DNA from: JBKHXF01 sp046566145
GTDB lineage: Bacteria > Actinomycetota > Nitriliruptoria > Nitriliruptorales > Nitriliruptoraceae
DNA length: 64,000 nucleotides
Direction of reading: 5' to 3'
NCBI GenBank assembly: GCA_046566145.1
Contig: JBKHXF010000030.1
Span: forward strand, 62,001-126,000
Below are positions 1 through 8,451 of the stretch, in pieces. Positions within the stretch are counted from its first letter, which is position 1; every line of letters begins with the position of its first letter. Position numbers and translations under genes: made by a program. Below the pieces are notes generated by a model, which was given only the letters and a program-made list of their open reading frames with translations, was not told the DNA's origin and ran no database searches.

Positions 1-4
1 GTGG

Positions 5-3000
5 GTGTCGTCGGACGACGTGGGTGGACAGGCTGGGGGCGACGACCTCGACGCCCGGGTCGACGAGCTCTTCTCGACCGCCATCGAGCGGCAGGTCGCC
101 GAGCAGCGCAACCTCAACCGGCTCATCGCGGAGGTCGAGTCGTCGCTCGCCTCCGTCCGGGGTCGCATCGACGAGCTCCAACGGCAGGTCGCTCGCGACC
201 TCGCCCCCACCTCCGACCGAGTCGGGGCGCTCGACGCCACCATCCGATCGCTGCGCGAGACGGTCGCCCAGCAGCACGTGGCGCTGCGGGCGGAGCTCGA
301 GGCGGCCTTCGAGGCGCTCCGTCAGGACCGCGACGGGGCAGGCGGTGAGCTCGGCGGCGTCCTCGACGACCTGCGTCGGAACGAGGTCGAGCTCGCCGAG
401 CGGGTCGCGGGCGTGGCTCGCACGCTCGAGACGGCGCTCGAACGGCTCGACGCCCGCCAGGAGGGTTTCGGCGTCGAGCTGTCGCGCATGGGCACGCTGC
501 TGACCGACACGGCGGAGGCCGCGGAGGACACCCGCGGGTCGCTCGGCCCCACGACGGCCCGGGTCGAGCACGCGATCGCCGAGCTCTCCGACCGTCTCGA
601 CGCACTGGCGGCCGACCAGCGTGGGCAGCTCGAGGCCGTGGGAGGCGACGTGCTCGCAGCCGTCGAGACACGCCTCGCTGGCGTGGTCGAGCAGGTCGAG
701 GGCGCGCTCCGGCGGGGCCTCGGGGACACCGCGGGCACGGTCGAGGACCGGCTCGCGGGCTTCGCGCAGGAGCTCGAGGCGCAGCGGGCGACGCTCGGGG
801 GCCTCGACCAGACCGTCCGCGAGGCCGTCCGTGACCTCGCCGGTGAGGTCCGCGCTGCGACCGTGTCCGAGCTCCGCGACGTCGTCGACGCCGGGGTCGA
901 GGCCGACCGCGCGCTGCTGTCCTCGGTCGAGGACCGGCTCGCCGAGCGGGTGGCCGCACTCGCGGACGACCTCGCCTCCCGCGTCGCGGCGACCGACGAG
1001 CGCCTCGCCGGGTCGCTCGACGCCATCGCGGGCCGGCTCGACGCCGGGCTGGGCGCGGTCGAGGGCCGGACGTCCGCCGGCGCCGACGCCGTCGCGGCCG
1101 GCATCGCCGAGCTGCGCGCGCTGTTCGACGAGCGCACGGCCGCGACCGACGTGGCGCTCGTCGAGCGGATGGACGCGGTCGGTGACACGCTCACCACCCG
1201 GCTCGCCGCCTCGCTCGACCGCCTCGCCGCCGGCGCCGCGTCGTCCAAGGAGTCCCTCGTCGGCCGCTTCGAGGGGTTGCGGGCCGAGCTGTCGAGCCTC
1301 GCCGAGGAGCTCACCGACGAGGTCGCCCGGTCCGAGCGCCGCTCCGGCGAGCGGCTGGAGGCGATCGCGGCCCGCGTGGACGAGGCGACCTCGGCCCTCG
1401 CGGGGGCCGCCGGCGCCACCGGCGAGGCCGTCGCCTCGCTCCGCGCCGAGGCCGGCGCCCGTGACGCGCAGGTCGCCGAGCTGCTCGAGCGGAGCGTGGC
1501 GGACCTGCGGAACGCCATCGAGACGGGGCTCGACCACGGGCGCGTCCAGCTCGACGGCCGGGTCGACGACCTCCTCGAGCAGACCCGCGCCCAGCTCGAC
1601 GACCTCGGGGGTGAGCTCCGCCGCCGCGCCGCCGCCGCCGCGGCGCAGGCCGAGTCGACCGAGTCCGAGATCGCCGCGAGCCGCTCCGCGCTCCGGGCGG
1701 AGCTCACCGAGCTCCGCGCGGCGATCGAGCGCACCGCCGACGAGCGCGACACCGAGCTGCGCGAGCTGCTCGCCGGCCGCTTCGCCGAGCGGGACCAGCG
1801 TGACGGCGACACCCGCGAGGCGGTCCTGGGGCTCGTCCGCGACGAGTTCGGGACCATCCGCGAGGACCTCGGCGAGCAGCGGGCGCTGCTGCGGGAGCAG
1901 CTCGACGAGCGCGCCGCGGCGACGCTCGAGGCCCTCGGCAACCACGCTGACCGGCTCGCGGCCATCCGTGACGAGGTGGAGCAGCGGCTCGGTGCGCTCG
2001 CGGGGACCCTCGCCGAGGAGCGGGCGGCCTCGCTCGGCGGCGTGACCGACCTCGCCGGCGAGGTGCGGGACGAGCTGGCGGCGGCGATCGCCCGTCTCGA
2101 CGCGAAGATCGCCGCGCAGTCGGACCGCGCCGACGACCGGGCCGTGGAGCTGCGTGACACGGGTCGCGAGCTGCGGGACGCCGTCACCGGCATCGTCGAG
2201 GCGGCGCGGGCCGAGCTGACCGAGATGCACGCGGGTCAGCGCACGGCCCTGGTGCAGGAGTTCGCCGCCGCCCGCGGGGGTCTCGAGGCGCTGCTGCGCG
2301 ACCAGGCCGAGCTGCTCGAGGCCGGGTTGGGGGAGCAGGCGCGGGCGCTGGCCGCCGGGATGCAGTCGCAGGAGAGCGCCCTGCAGCAGACGATCTCGAG
2401 CATCGCCGCGCTTCGCGGGTCGGTGGAGGGCGAGCTCGAGTCGCTCGAGGCCACGGCGCAGTCGCTCGCGCAGGTCCGGACCCTCGAGGAGGCGAACCGG
2501 AGGGACCTCACCCGTCAGCTCGTCGAGGCCTTCGACCAGCGCGCGAGCGAGCTCGGCGACGGGCTCGGAGGGCGGCTCGAGGACGTGCTCGAGCGGCTGC
2601 GGGGTGAGCTGCAGACCCGGCTCGGTCGGCTCGACACGACGCTGGGGGAGGGGCTCGCGTCGCACGGCGCCGGCGTGTCCGGTGCCACTGACGAGCTGCG
2701 CGAGCAGGTCACCGCCGCGCTCGCAGTGCACGACGAGACGGTCCGCACGAGCACGGACGGGGTCCGGTCGCTGGTCGAGTCGGTCCTGTCCGGGCAGTCG
2801 GAGCGGATCGAGGCGACCGTCGCCGACCTCCGCGCTGCCGTGACCGCCACGCTCACCGACCAGGACCGCCGCGACGCGGCCCGGGACGTGGAGCAGCGGG
2901 CGGCCATCGGGGAGATGATCACCACGCTGCGCGCGGACACCGACGAGCGTGTCGCGGCCCTGCGTGCTGCCGTCGACCGGCTCGTCGCGGAGCAGCGGGC

Positions 3001-4531
3001 CACCGTCGACGCGGTCGGTCGCACCGTCGGGACGGTGGACACCCGGGTCACCGAGGCCGTCACGAGCATCGCCGGGACCGTCGACACGGCCCTCGCGGGA
3101 CTGCGCGACGGGCTCGACGAGCGGCTCGCCGCGGTCGCCACCGAGGTCGGCGGCGCGTTGGAGCAGACGCGACGGGAGAGCAGCTCCGCCGCCGCGGCGC
3201 AGCGGGAGCACGCCACGCGGGTCCGGGACGACGTCAGCGCGGCGCTCGAACGCGTCACGGGCGAGCTCGCCGGGGCCGTCACGCGCGGGCTCGGCGAGGT
3301 CGAGCAGCGCGTCGGTCGGACGGTCGCGGACGTCACCGAGGTCCTGCGTGCGGTCGACGAGCGCACCGAGGCCAGCACCGAGGTCCTCGAGTCCGTGCGC
3401 GCCGACGTCGGTCGACAGTCTGGCGAGGTCCGCCGCATCGCCGGTGAGGTCGACGGCGTCAGCGAGGCCGTCGCGACGGCGCTCGGGGAGCTGCGTGCTG
3501 CCCTGCAGGAGGACCAGCGCGCCGGGATCGCTGCGATGCGCGAGATCGCCGAGGAGGCCGAGGTACGGCTCGCCCGGTCGCGCGAGATGCTCGAGCGGGC
3601 CGTCGGCCGGCTCGGGGAGCAGGGCGACGAGCTCGAGGCGGAGCTGCGCGGCGTGATCGACGCCCTCGGTGCCGACCTGCGTGCCCGCGCCGGCGACGCG
3701 ACCACCGACCTGGTCGCCGCGACCACCCGGCTCGACGAGGCCAGCGGGCAGCTCGAGCAGCTCGAGGGGGCCCTCGTCGGCTACCTCGAGCAACGCGACG
3801 CCGCCCTCGAGGCCGACCGGGTCGCGCTCGTCCGCGACCTCGTCGACCAGCTCGCGGACGGGCTCTCGCGCCGGGAGCGCAAGAAGCTCGCCTCCCGCAT
3901 CGAGGTGCCCGAACCCGCGGCGATCGCCGCCCGCAAGGCCGAACCGGGGACCTACCGGCACCGCAGCACCGGTCCCGCGAGGACCGCGCCGCCGCGGCCC
4001 GTCCCGCCCGCTGCGCCCGTGCGCCGAGCCCCCGACCCCGACCCCGAGCCCGTCAGCGACGAGCCGCCGGCGCCGGACGTCCCCACCGAGGCCTCGGCGG
4101 ACGTCGGCGCGGAGACCGAGACCGCCGCGGTCCCGGTGGAGCCGCCGGCGTCGCCGCCGAGGACGGTGCCGGTGAAGCGAGCACCGACGGCGAGGCGGCC
4201 CGCGGCCCGCTCCGCCCCCGCAGGCCGGGTCCGCGAGGCCGCGGCATCGCCCGCCACGCGGACCCCGTCCGCGTCGACGCCGCGGGCGGCCGCCGTGCGC
4301 GGGGGGGCGCCGAGCACGGCGACGCGCCGCCCCCGCCGTCCGTCGGCCGACGAGGACCCACGGGCGGTCCTGTCGGAGGTCAAGGGGGTCGGGCCGGCGA
4401 AGCAGTCCACCCTCATCGACCACTTCGGGGACCTCGCCGCCATGCGGGCAGCCTCGCTCGAGGAGCTCGCCGAGCTGAAGGGGATCGGCCCGGCGCTGGC
4501 CGAGGCGATCAAGGCCCACCTCGACGGCTGA
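5..4531 (+). CDS. Giant coiled-coil protein with C-terminal helix-hairpin-helix domain
   Basis: The gene encodes 1508 residues from the first in-frame GTG, but the frame is open to the window edge, so the true start may lie upstream. Residues 1 to about 1290 are almost pure alpha-helical heptad sequence rich in Ala, Glu, Asp, Arg and Leu. I see no Cys or Trp and only two Lys there; the positive charge comes from Arg. A short basic hinge near 1290 leads into a Pro/Ala/Arg-rich linker (about 1300-1448). The last 60 residues form a double helix-hairpin-helix with VKGVGP at 1459-1464 and LKGIGP at 1491-1496, like the UvrC/RuvA-type DNA-binding HhH2. No signal peptide or membrane segment is visible. 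A cytoplasmic scaffold tethered to DNA is inferred. I do not recognise a named family for the whole protein. Confidence 0.85.
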   Translation: MSSDDVGGQAGGDDLDARVDELFSTAIERQVAEQRNLNRLIAEVESSLASVRGRIDELQRQVARDLAPTSDRVGALDATIRSLRETVAQQHVALRAELEAAFEALRQDRDGAGGELGGVLDDLRRNEVELAERVAGVARTLETALERLDARQEGFGVELSRMGTLLTDTAEAAEDTRGSLGPTTARVEHAIAELSDRLDALAADQRGQLEAVGGDVLAAVETRLAGVVEQVEGALRRGLGDTAGTVEDRLAGFAQELEAQRATLGGLDQTVREAVRDLAGEVRAATVSELRDVVDAGVEADRALLSSVEDRLAERVAALADDLASRVAATDERLAGSLDAIAGRLDAGLGAVEGRTSAGADAVAAGIAELRALFDERTAATDVALVERMDAVGDTLTTRLAASLDRLAAGAASSKESLVGRFEGLRAELSSLAEELTDEVARSERRSGERLEAIAARVDEATSALAGAAGATGEAVASLRAEAGARDAQVAELLERSVADLRNAIETGLDHGRVQLDGRVDDLLEQTRAQLDDLGGELRRRAAAAAAQAESTESEIAASRSALRAELTELRAAIERTADERDTELRELLAGRFAERDQRDGDTREAVLGLVRDEFGTIREDLGEQRALLREQLDERAAATLEALGNHADRLAAIRDEVEQRLGALAGTLAEERAASLGGVTDLAGEVRDELAAAIARLDAKIAAQSDRADDRAVELRDTGRELRDAVTGIVEAARAELTEMHAGQRTALVQEFAAARGGLEALLRDQAELLEAGLGEQARALAAGMQSQESALQQTISSIAALRGSVEGELESLEATAQSLAQVRTLEEANRRDLTRQLVEAFDQRASELGDGLGGRLEDVLERLRGELQTRLGRLDTTLGEGLASHGAGVSGATDELREQVTAALAVHDETVRTSTDGVRSLVESVLSGQSERIEATVADLRAAVTATLTDQDRRDAARDVEQRAAIGEMITTLRADTDERVAALRAAVDRLVAEQRATVDAVGRTVGTVDTRVTEAVTSIAGTVDTALAGLRDGLDERLAAVATEVGGALEQTRRESSSAAAAQREHATRVRDDVSAALERVTGELAGAVTRGLGEVEQRVGRTVADVTEVLRAVDERTEASTEVLESVRADVGRQSGEVRRIAGEVDGVSEAVATALGELRAALQEDQRAGIAAMREIAEEAEVRLARSREMLERAVGRLGEQGDELEAELRGVIDALGADLRARAGDATTDLVAATTRLDEASGQLEQLEGALVGYLEQRDAALEADRVALVRDLVDQLADGLSRRERKKLASRIEVPEPAAIAARKAEPGTYRHRSTGPARTAPPRPVPPAAPVRRAPDPDPEPVSDEPPAPDVPTEASADVGAETETAAVPVEPPASPPRTVPVKRAPTARRPAARSAPAGRVREAAASPATRTPSASTPRAAAVRGGAPSTATRRPRRPSADEDPRAVLSEVKGVGPAKQSTLIDHFGDLAAMRAASLEELAELKGIGPALAEAIKAHLDG

Positions 4532-4631
4532 GACCCCGGGGAGGGCCTGACCGATCCGCGCTGACGGTCGCGCGGGGGTGTGCGGTGGTGGCCGCGTCGG
4601 CGGGCGCACGCGGGGAGATGTCCGGTTCCGC

Positions 4632-4660
4632 TTGACGGAACGGGGTGTGGTGGCCAGAAT
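4632..4660 (+). promoter_or_regulatory. Predicted sigma-A promoter of whiB2
   Basis: TTGACG at 4632-4637 and CAGAAT at 4655-4660 are separated by exactly 17 bp, close to the housekeeping sigma consensus. Transcription would begin near 4667, giving a leader of about 60 nt before the whiB2 ATG. The spacer and strong -35 make this one of the best promoters in the window. Confidence 0.6.
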
Positions 4661-4725
4661 GCCGTTCGTGTAACTACCGGCGTGGGGCAGGGCCCGTCGG
4701 GCACAGCGGGTGAGGAGCCGAACAC

Positions 4726-4992
4726 ATGCGCGCCATCGCGGAGCTGAGCCACGACCTCGGACTGGACGCCGACGACCGGGTCTGGATGCTGGAGGCCAAG
4801 TGCCTCGACGCGGACCCCGAGGCCTTCTTCCCGGAGAAGGGCGGGTCCACGCGTGAGGCCAAGCGCATCTGCGCGATCTGCCCCGTCCGTGACGAGTGCC
4901 TGGACTACGCGTTGCGGAACGACGAGCGCTTCGGCATCTGGGGTGGCCTGAGCGAGCGCGAGCGTCGCCGCGCCAAGCGGCTCGCCTCCTGA
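4726..4992 (+). CDS. whiB2: WhiB-family iron-sulfur regulator, WhiB2/WhmD type
   Basis: An 88-residue WhiB protein, of the family that binds a [4Fe-4S] cluster and regulates transcription with the primary sigma factor. The four cluster ligands are C26, C49, C52 and C58, followed by the GIWGG turn at 70-74 and a basic C-terminal tail. The ATG has a GAGGAG ribosome site just upstream. The assignment to WhiB2/WhmD (septation and cell-division control in mycobacteria) rests on synteny: in M. tuberculosis whiB2 heads the same block of metallopeptidase, DUF3499, manB and SIS isomerase. A second WhiB lies at 30.6 kb and is of a different subtype. Confidence 0.93.
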   Translation: MRAIAELSHDLGLDADDRVWMLEAKCLDADPEAFFPEKGGSTREAKRICAICPVRDECLDYALRNDERFGIWGGLSERERRRAKRLAS

Positions 4993-5328
4993 CCGGGCCG
5001 GCTCCGACCGCCGCGCCGGCTCCCCGGTGAGCCCGATCGTCCGGGTCACACGGTCTCGTCGACCGCGGTGACACCCGCGACCGCAGCGTCGTCCGGACGG
5101 TCGGGGGCCGTCCGGGGGGCATGCGGGCCGGGAGGGCGGTGACGCCCCTGTGGTACGGTCCGCGGCCGCCCGGACCCCCACGCGCGCCGTCGCCCGGCGC
5201 GCGGTCGCGGTCGGGCCTCCGGCGCGTCCCGGTGGCGCGCCCGTCCCCAGGTGGTCGCCCGCCACCCCGGCCGACCGTCGCCGTCCGTGCTGCCGCCCCC
5301 CCGCCGCCGACCCAGGAGCCACCTCCAG
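4993..5328. other. Intergenic region between whiB2 and the glycosyltransferase gene
   Basis: This 336-bp stretch has no convincing gene. It holds the hairpin at 5093-5115, a TAnnnT-type -10 (TACGGT, 5154-5159) without a recognisable -35, and the AGGAG ribosome site (5314-5318) of the next gene. The upstream open frame to 5251 reads as Pro/Arg-rich sequence and is judged non-coding. Confidence 0.6.
5093..5115 (+). terminator. Hairpin downstream of whiB2
   Basis: A perfect 8-bp inverted repeat (CCGGACGG and CCGTCCGG) encloses a 7-nt loop about 100 bp after the whiB2 stop. No T-tract follows, as is common in high-GC actinobacteria, so intrinsic termination is only a proposal. Confidence 0.4.
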
Positions 5329-8300
5329 GTGGAGACCGCCGCCACGCCCCGGGTCGGGACCGCGCGCGTCCTCGCCGTCGTCGTCGCCCACGACGGTGCC
5401 GAGTGGCTGCCGCGCACGCTCGCGGCGCTCGACGCGCAGACGCACGCGGCGCTCGAGGTGGTCGCGGTGGACAACGGCTCGAGCGACGACACCCGGCGTG
5501 TCCTCACCGAGCACCTCGGGACGGACCGCGTGCTCGTCGCGGAGCGCGACCTCGGGTTCGGTGCTGCCGTGTCGATGGCGCTCGACGCGGCCGTCGCCGG
5601 GGACGCCGAGCACCTGCTGCTGGTCCACGACGACGTGGCCCTCGCGGCGGACGCCGTCGAGGCCCTCGTCGGCCACCTCGAGACCTCCTCGCGCACGGCG
5701 ATCGCGGGCTGCAAGCTGGTCGACTGGGACGACCCGACCCGCCTGCAGGAGGTCGGCATGGCCGTCGACCTCACCGGGCGCGCGGACTCGGGCCTGGAGG
5801 AGGACGAGCGCGACCAGGGCCAGCGGGACGCGATCCGTCCGGTCCTCTACGTGTCCACGTCCGGCATGCTGGTCCGACGGGCCGTGTTCGAGGAGCTCGG
5901 CCGGTTCGACCGTCGCTACCACCTCTTCCGCGACGACCTCGACCTCTGCTGGCGGGCCTGGCTCGCGGGGCACGACGTCGACGTGGTGCCCGACGCCGTC
6001 GGCCACCACGTCGCCTCCGCCTCGACGTACGGCCGCCTCGGCCAGACGGCGTTCCTCGGCCCCCGCTACTTCGCCGAGCGCAACACCCTGGCCACCCTGC
6101 TCAAGAACTACGGGCCGGTCCGCCTCCCCCTCGTCGTCGTCCTCTACTTCCTGACCGGCATCGCGAAGGTCCTCGGGTTCGTCGCGACTCGCCGGCTCGG
6201 CGACGCGTGGCAGACGGTCCGGGCGTGGTTGTGGAACCTCCTGCACCTGCGGGAGACCCGCCGGCTCCGGGCGGCCGTGCAGTCGACCCGCGTGCGCGCC
6301 GACGGCGAGCTCGCGCCGCTGTTCGCCCGCACCGGCACCCGCGCCCGCGCGTACGCCGAGGCCATCGGCGACTGGATCACCGGTGGCGAGGTCGAGTTCG
6401 ACACGGCCGAGGCACCGGAGGAGGTCGTCGAGCCGGAGACCGTGACGGAGCGGGTCGTCGCACTCGTCCGGGCCCGCCCCTACCAGGTCTCCGCCCTCGC
6501 GCTGCTGGTCGTCGGCGTGGTCGTCGCCGTCCCCCTGCTCCGCTCGGGCGCGCTGCGCGGCGGGGAGCTCGCGCCCTGGCCGGCGGACGCCGCCGAGTTC
6601 TGGCGGGCGTACCTGTCGACGTGGAACGACGCCGGGGGTGCCGGGACCGCCGGTGCCTCCAGCCCGGCGCAGGCCCTGCTCGGCATCGTCGGGGTGCTCG
6701 GCTTCGGCAGCGCGTGGATCGCCCCTCGGCTCCTGCTGCTCGGTGCCGTGCCGCTGGCGTGGGTGCTCGCGCTGCGGGCCGGCCGCCTCGCCACCGACCG
6801 GCGAGGCCCGCGCCTCGCGGCGGCGACCGTCTACGTGCTCTCGCCCCCCGCCATCGCGGCGCTGCGCTCGGGCCGCATCGGTGCGATGGTCGTCCTCGTC
6901 GCCCTCCCGGCGCTGGCCAGCGCGTTCGCCGGGGCCGGGCGCCCCGACGCGCCGCCGGCATCGGCCTGGCGGAACACGGCCGCCGGCGCCATCGTCGGGG
7001 CGGTCGCCGTCGCCTTCGAGCCGATCGTGCTGCTCGTGCTCGCCGCGGTCACGGTCGTGGGCGTGGCGGCCCTCTCCACCAGCGAGCACCGCGTCCGAGG
7101 ATCCCGACGTCGCGCGACGCTGCGGCTGCTCGTCCTGTTCGGAGGCTCGCTCCTGCTCCTGCTGCCGTGGCTGGGTCAGCTGTTCGGCGGTGCGATCAAC
7201 CGCGCCGGCCAGGACCTCGTTGTCGTGCCCGACCCGTTCTGGCGCTGGCTCCTGCTGAGCCCCGGGCTGCCGGGGTTCCCGGGCATCACCGTGGGGGTCG
7301 GCCTGCTGGCTGCCGGCCTGCTCGGTCTCGCGTTCGGGGCGAACCGTCGCCCGCTTGCCGTCGCCGGCCTGTGGGGGCTGCTTCTGGCCGGGGTGTTCGC
7401 CGCCTGGGGCTTCGGGCGCGCGGGTGCGGGCGCCTGGACGTGGCCGGGCGTGCCGCTGCTGCTGACCGCCCTGGCGGCCGCGGCGCTGCTCGCGATCGCG
7501 TTCTCGTCCGCGAGCTCACAGCTCGCCGGCTTCGACTTCGGCTGGCGCCAGCTGGCCTCGCTCGTCACCGCCCTCGTCGTCGCCGGCGGCGTGCTGGTGT
7601 CGGTCATCGGGGTCGCGGTCGCCCCCTGGGACGCCTTCGCGATCGGCGAGGACCCGCTCCCGGCCTTCCTCTCCGACCCGGACGACGCGGTCGCCGGGCG
7701 CACCCTCGTGCTGGCCGAGGTCGACGGGACCGTGGAGTGGGAGCTCGTCGGGCCCGCTGGGCCGACGATGGTCTCGTACGGCCAGGCTCCGTCGCGAGCG
7801 CTCACGGCGCGCGTCGAGACGATCATCGAGGAGATGGTGGCCGGCACCGACCCGGGCGCCGGCGGTCGCCTGGGCCTGCTCGACGTCCGGCACGTCGTGG
7901 TCCCGGAGGCCGGTCGGTCGGACGCGCTCGAGTCGGCGTTGCGGGGTCAGCTCGCCCTGGAGCCTCGGCCCGTCGCCGACGGTCGGGTGTACGAGCTGAC
8001 GACCTGGGTCCCCCGTGCCGTGCTCGTGCCGACCGACGCCGTGGACGTGGCCGCGCGCCGCGGCGAGCTTCCCGCCGGGGTCTCGGCGGTCCCGCTCGAC
8101 CGCGTGGGTGACGACCGCTTCGAGGGCGCCGCCCCCACCGGCGGCTCGGTGCTGCTGGCCGAGGCCGAGGCGGACGGCTGGCGCGTCCGTGCCGACGGCG
8201 CCGTGGTCCCCGGCGTGCTCGCCGACGGGCTGCTCCGCTTCGACCTCCCCGGACCCGCCGAGCAGGTGGTGCTCGAGCACGTGGACCGGACGCACCGGGT

Positions 8301-8451
8301 GCTCGTCGCGATCCAGGCGCTGCTGCTGCTGCTCGTGGTGTCCCTCATGCTCCGGCCTCCCGGCTTCGCGACCCGCGGCGCCGCCCGGGACGCCCGAGCG
8401 GACGGGGGCGCCGACCAGGCGGACGACGTGGCCGAGGAGGTCGACTCGTGA
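5329..8451 (+). CDS. Bifunctional-looking GT2 glycosyltransferase with large polytopic membrane domain
   Basis: About 1040 residues from GTG 5329, chosen because AGGAG (5314-5318) sits 10 nt upstream; the longer frame from 5251 adds only low-complexity sequence. Residues 1 to about 270 are a family-2 glycosyltransferase, with the VVVAHDG opening strand, the VDNGSSDD nucleotide-binding turn, a HDD metal site and a DDLDLCWR acceptor/base motif. After about residue 370 come a dozen or so hydrophobic helices, an extracytoplasmic segment, and a final membrane helix near the C-terminus. It probably builds an envelope polysaccharide or glycolipid from an activated sugar at the membrane. It shares a GTGA overlap with the DUF5719 gene and sits in the whiB2-manB block. 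Donor and acceptor are not predictable. Confidence 0.88.
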   Translation: METAATPRVGTARVLAVVVAHDGAEWLPRTLAALDAQTHAALEVVAVDNGSSDDTRRVLTEHLGTDRVLVAERDLGFGAAVSMALDAAVAGDAEHLLLVHDDVALAADAVEALVGHLETSSRTAIAGCKLVDWDDPTRLQEVGMAVDLTGRADSGLEEDERDQGQRDAIRPVLYVSTSGMLVRRAVFEELGRFDRRYHLFRDDLDLCWRAWLAGHDVDVVPDAVGHHVASASTYGRLGQTAFLGPRYFAERNTLATLLKNYGPVRLPLVVVLYFLTGIAKVLGFVATRRLGDAWQTVRAWLWNLLHLRETRRLRAAVQSTRVRADGELAPLFARTGTRARAYAEAIGDWITGGEVEFDTAEAPEEVVEPETVTERVVALVRARPYQVSALALLVVGVVVAVPLLRSGALRGGELAPWPADAAEFWRAYLSTWNDAGGAGTAGASSPAQALLGIVGVLGFGSAWIAPRLLLLGAVPLAWVLALRAGRLATDRRGPRLAAATVYVLSPPAIAALRSGRIGAMVVLVALPALASAFAGAGRPDAPPASAWRNTAAGAIVGAVAVAFEPIVLLVLAAVTVVGVAALSTSEHRVRGSRRRATLRLLVLFGGSLLLLLPWLGQLFGGAINRAGQDLVVVPDPFWRWLLLSPGLPGFPGITVGVGLLAAGLLGLAFGANRRPLAVAGLWGLLLAGVFAAWGFGRAGAGAWTWPGVPLLLTALAAAALLAIAFSSASSQLAGFDFGWRQLASLVTALVVAGGVLVSVIGVAVAPWDAFAIGEDPLPAFLSDPDDAVAGRTLVLAEVDGTVEWELVGPAGPTMVSYGQAPSRALTARVETIIEEMVAGTDPGAGGRLGLLDVRHVVVPEAGRSDALESALRGQLALEPRPVADGRVYELTTWVPRAVLVPTDAVDVAARRGELPAGVSAVPLDRVGDDRFEGAAPTGGSVLLAEAEADGWRVRADGAVVPGVLADGLLRFDLPGPAEQVVLEHVDRTHRVLVAIQALLLLLVVSLMLRPPGFATRGAARDARADGGADQADDVAEEVDS

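Noticed and set aside
5251..5328. Start of the glycosyltransferase at the first in-frame codon, 5251.
   Set aside because: The 26 extra residues are Pro/Arg-rich, no ribosome site precedes 5251, and AGGAG is well placed for GTG 5329.
3952..7089. Minus-strand open frame of more than 1000 codons opposite the coiled-coil, whiB2 and glycosyltransferase genes.
   Set aside because: At this GC content stops are rare in the antisense of real genes. The translation is Arg/Gly/His-rich, crosses three well-supported genes and has no recognisable domain.
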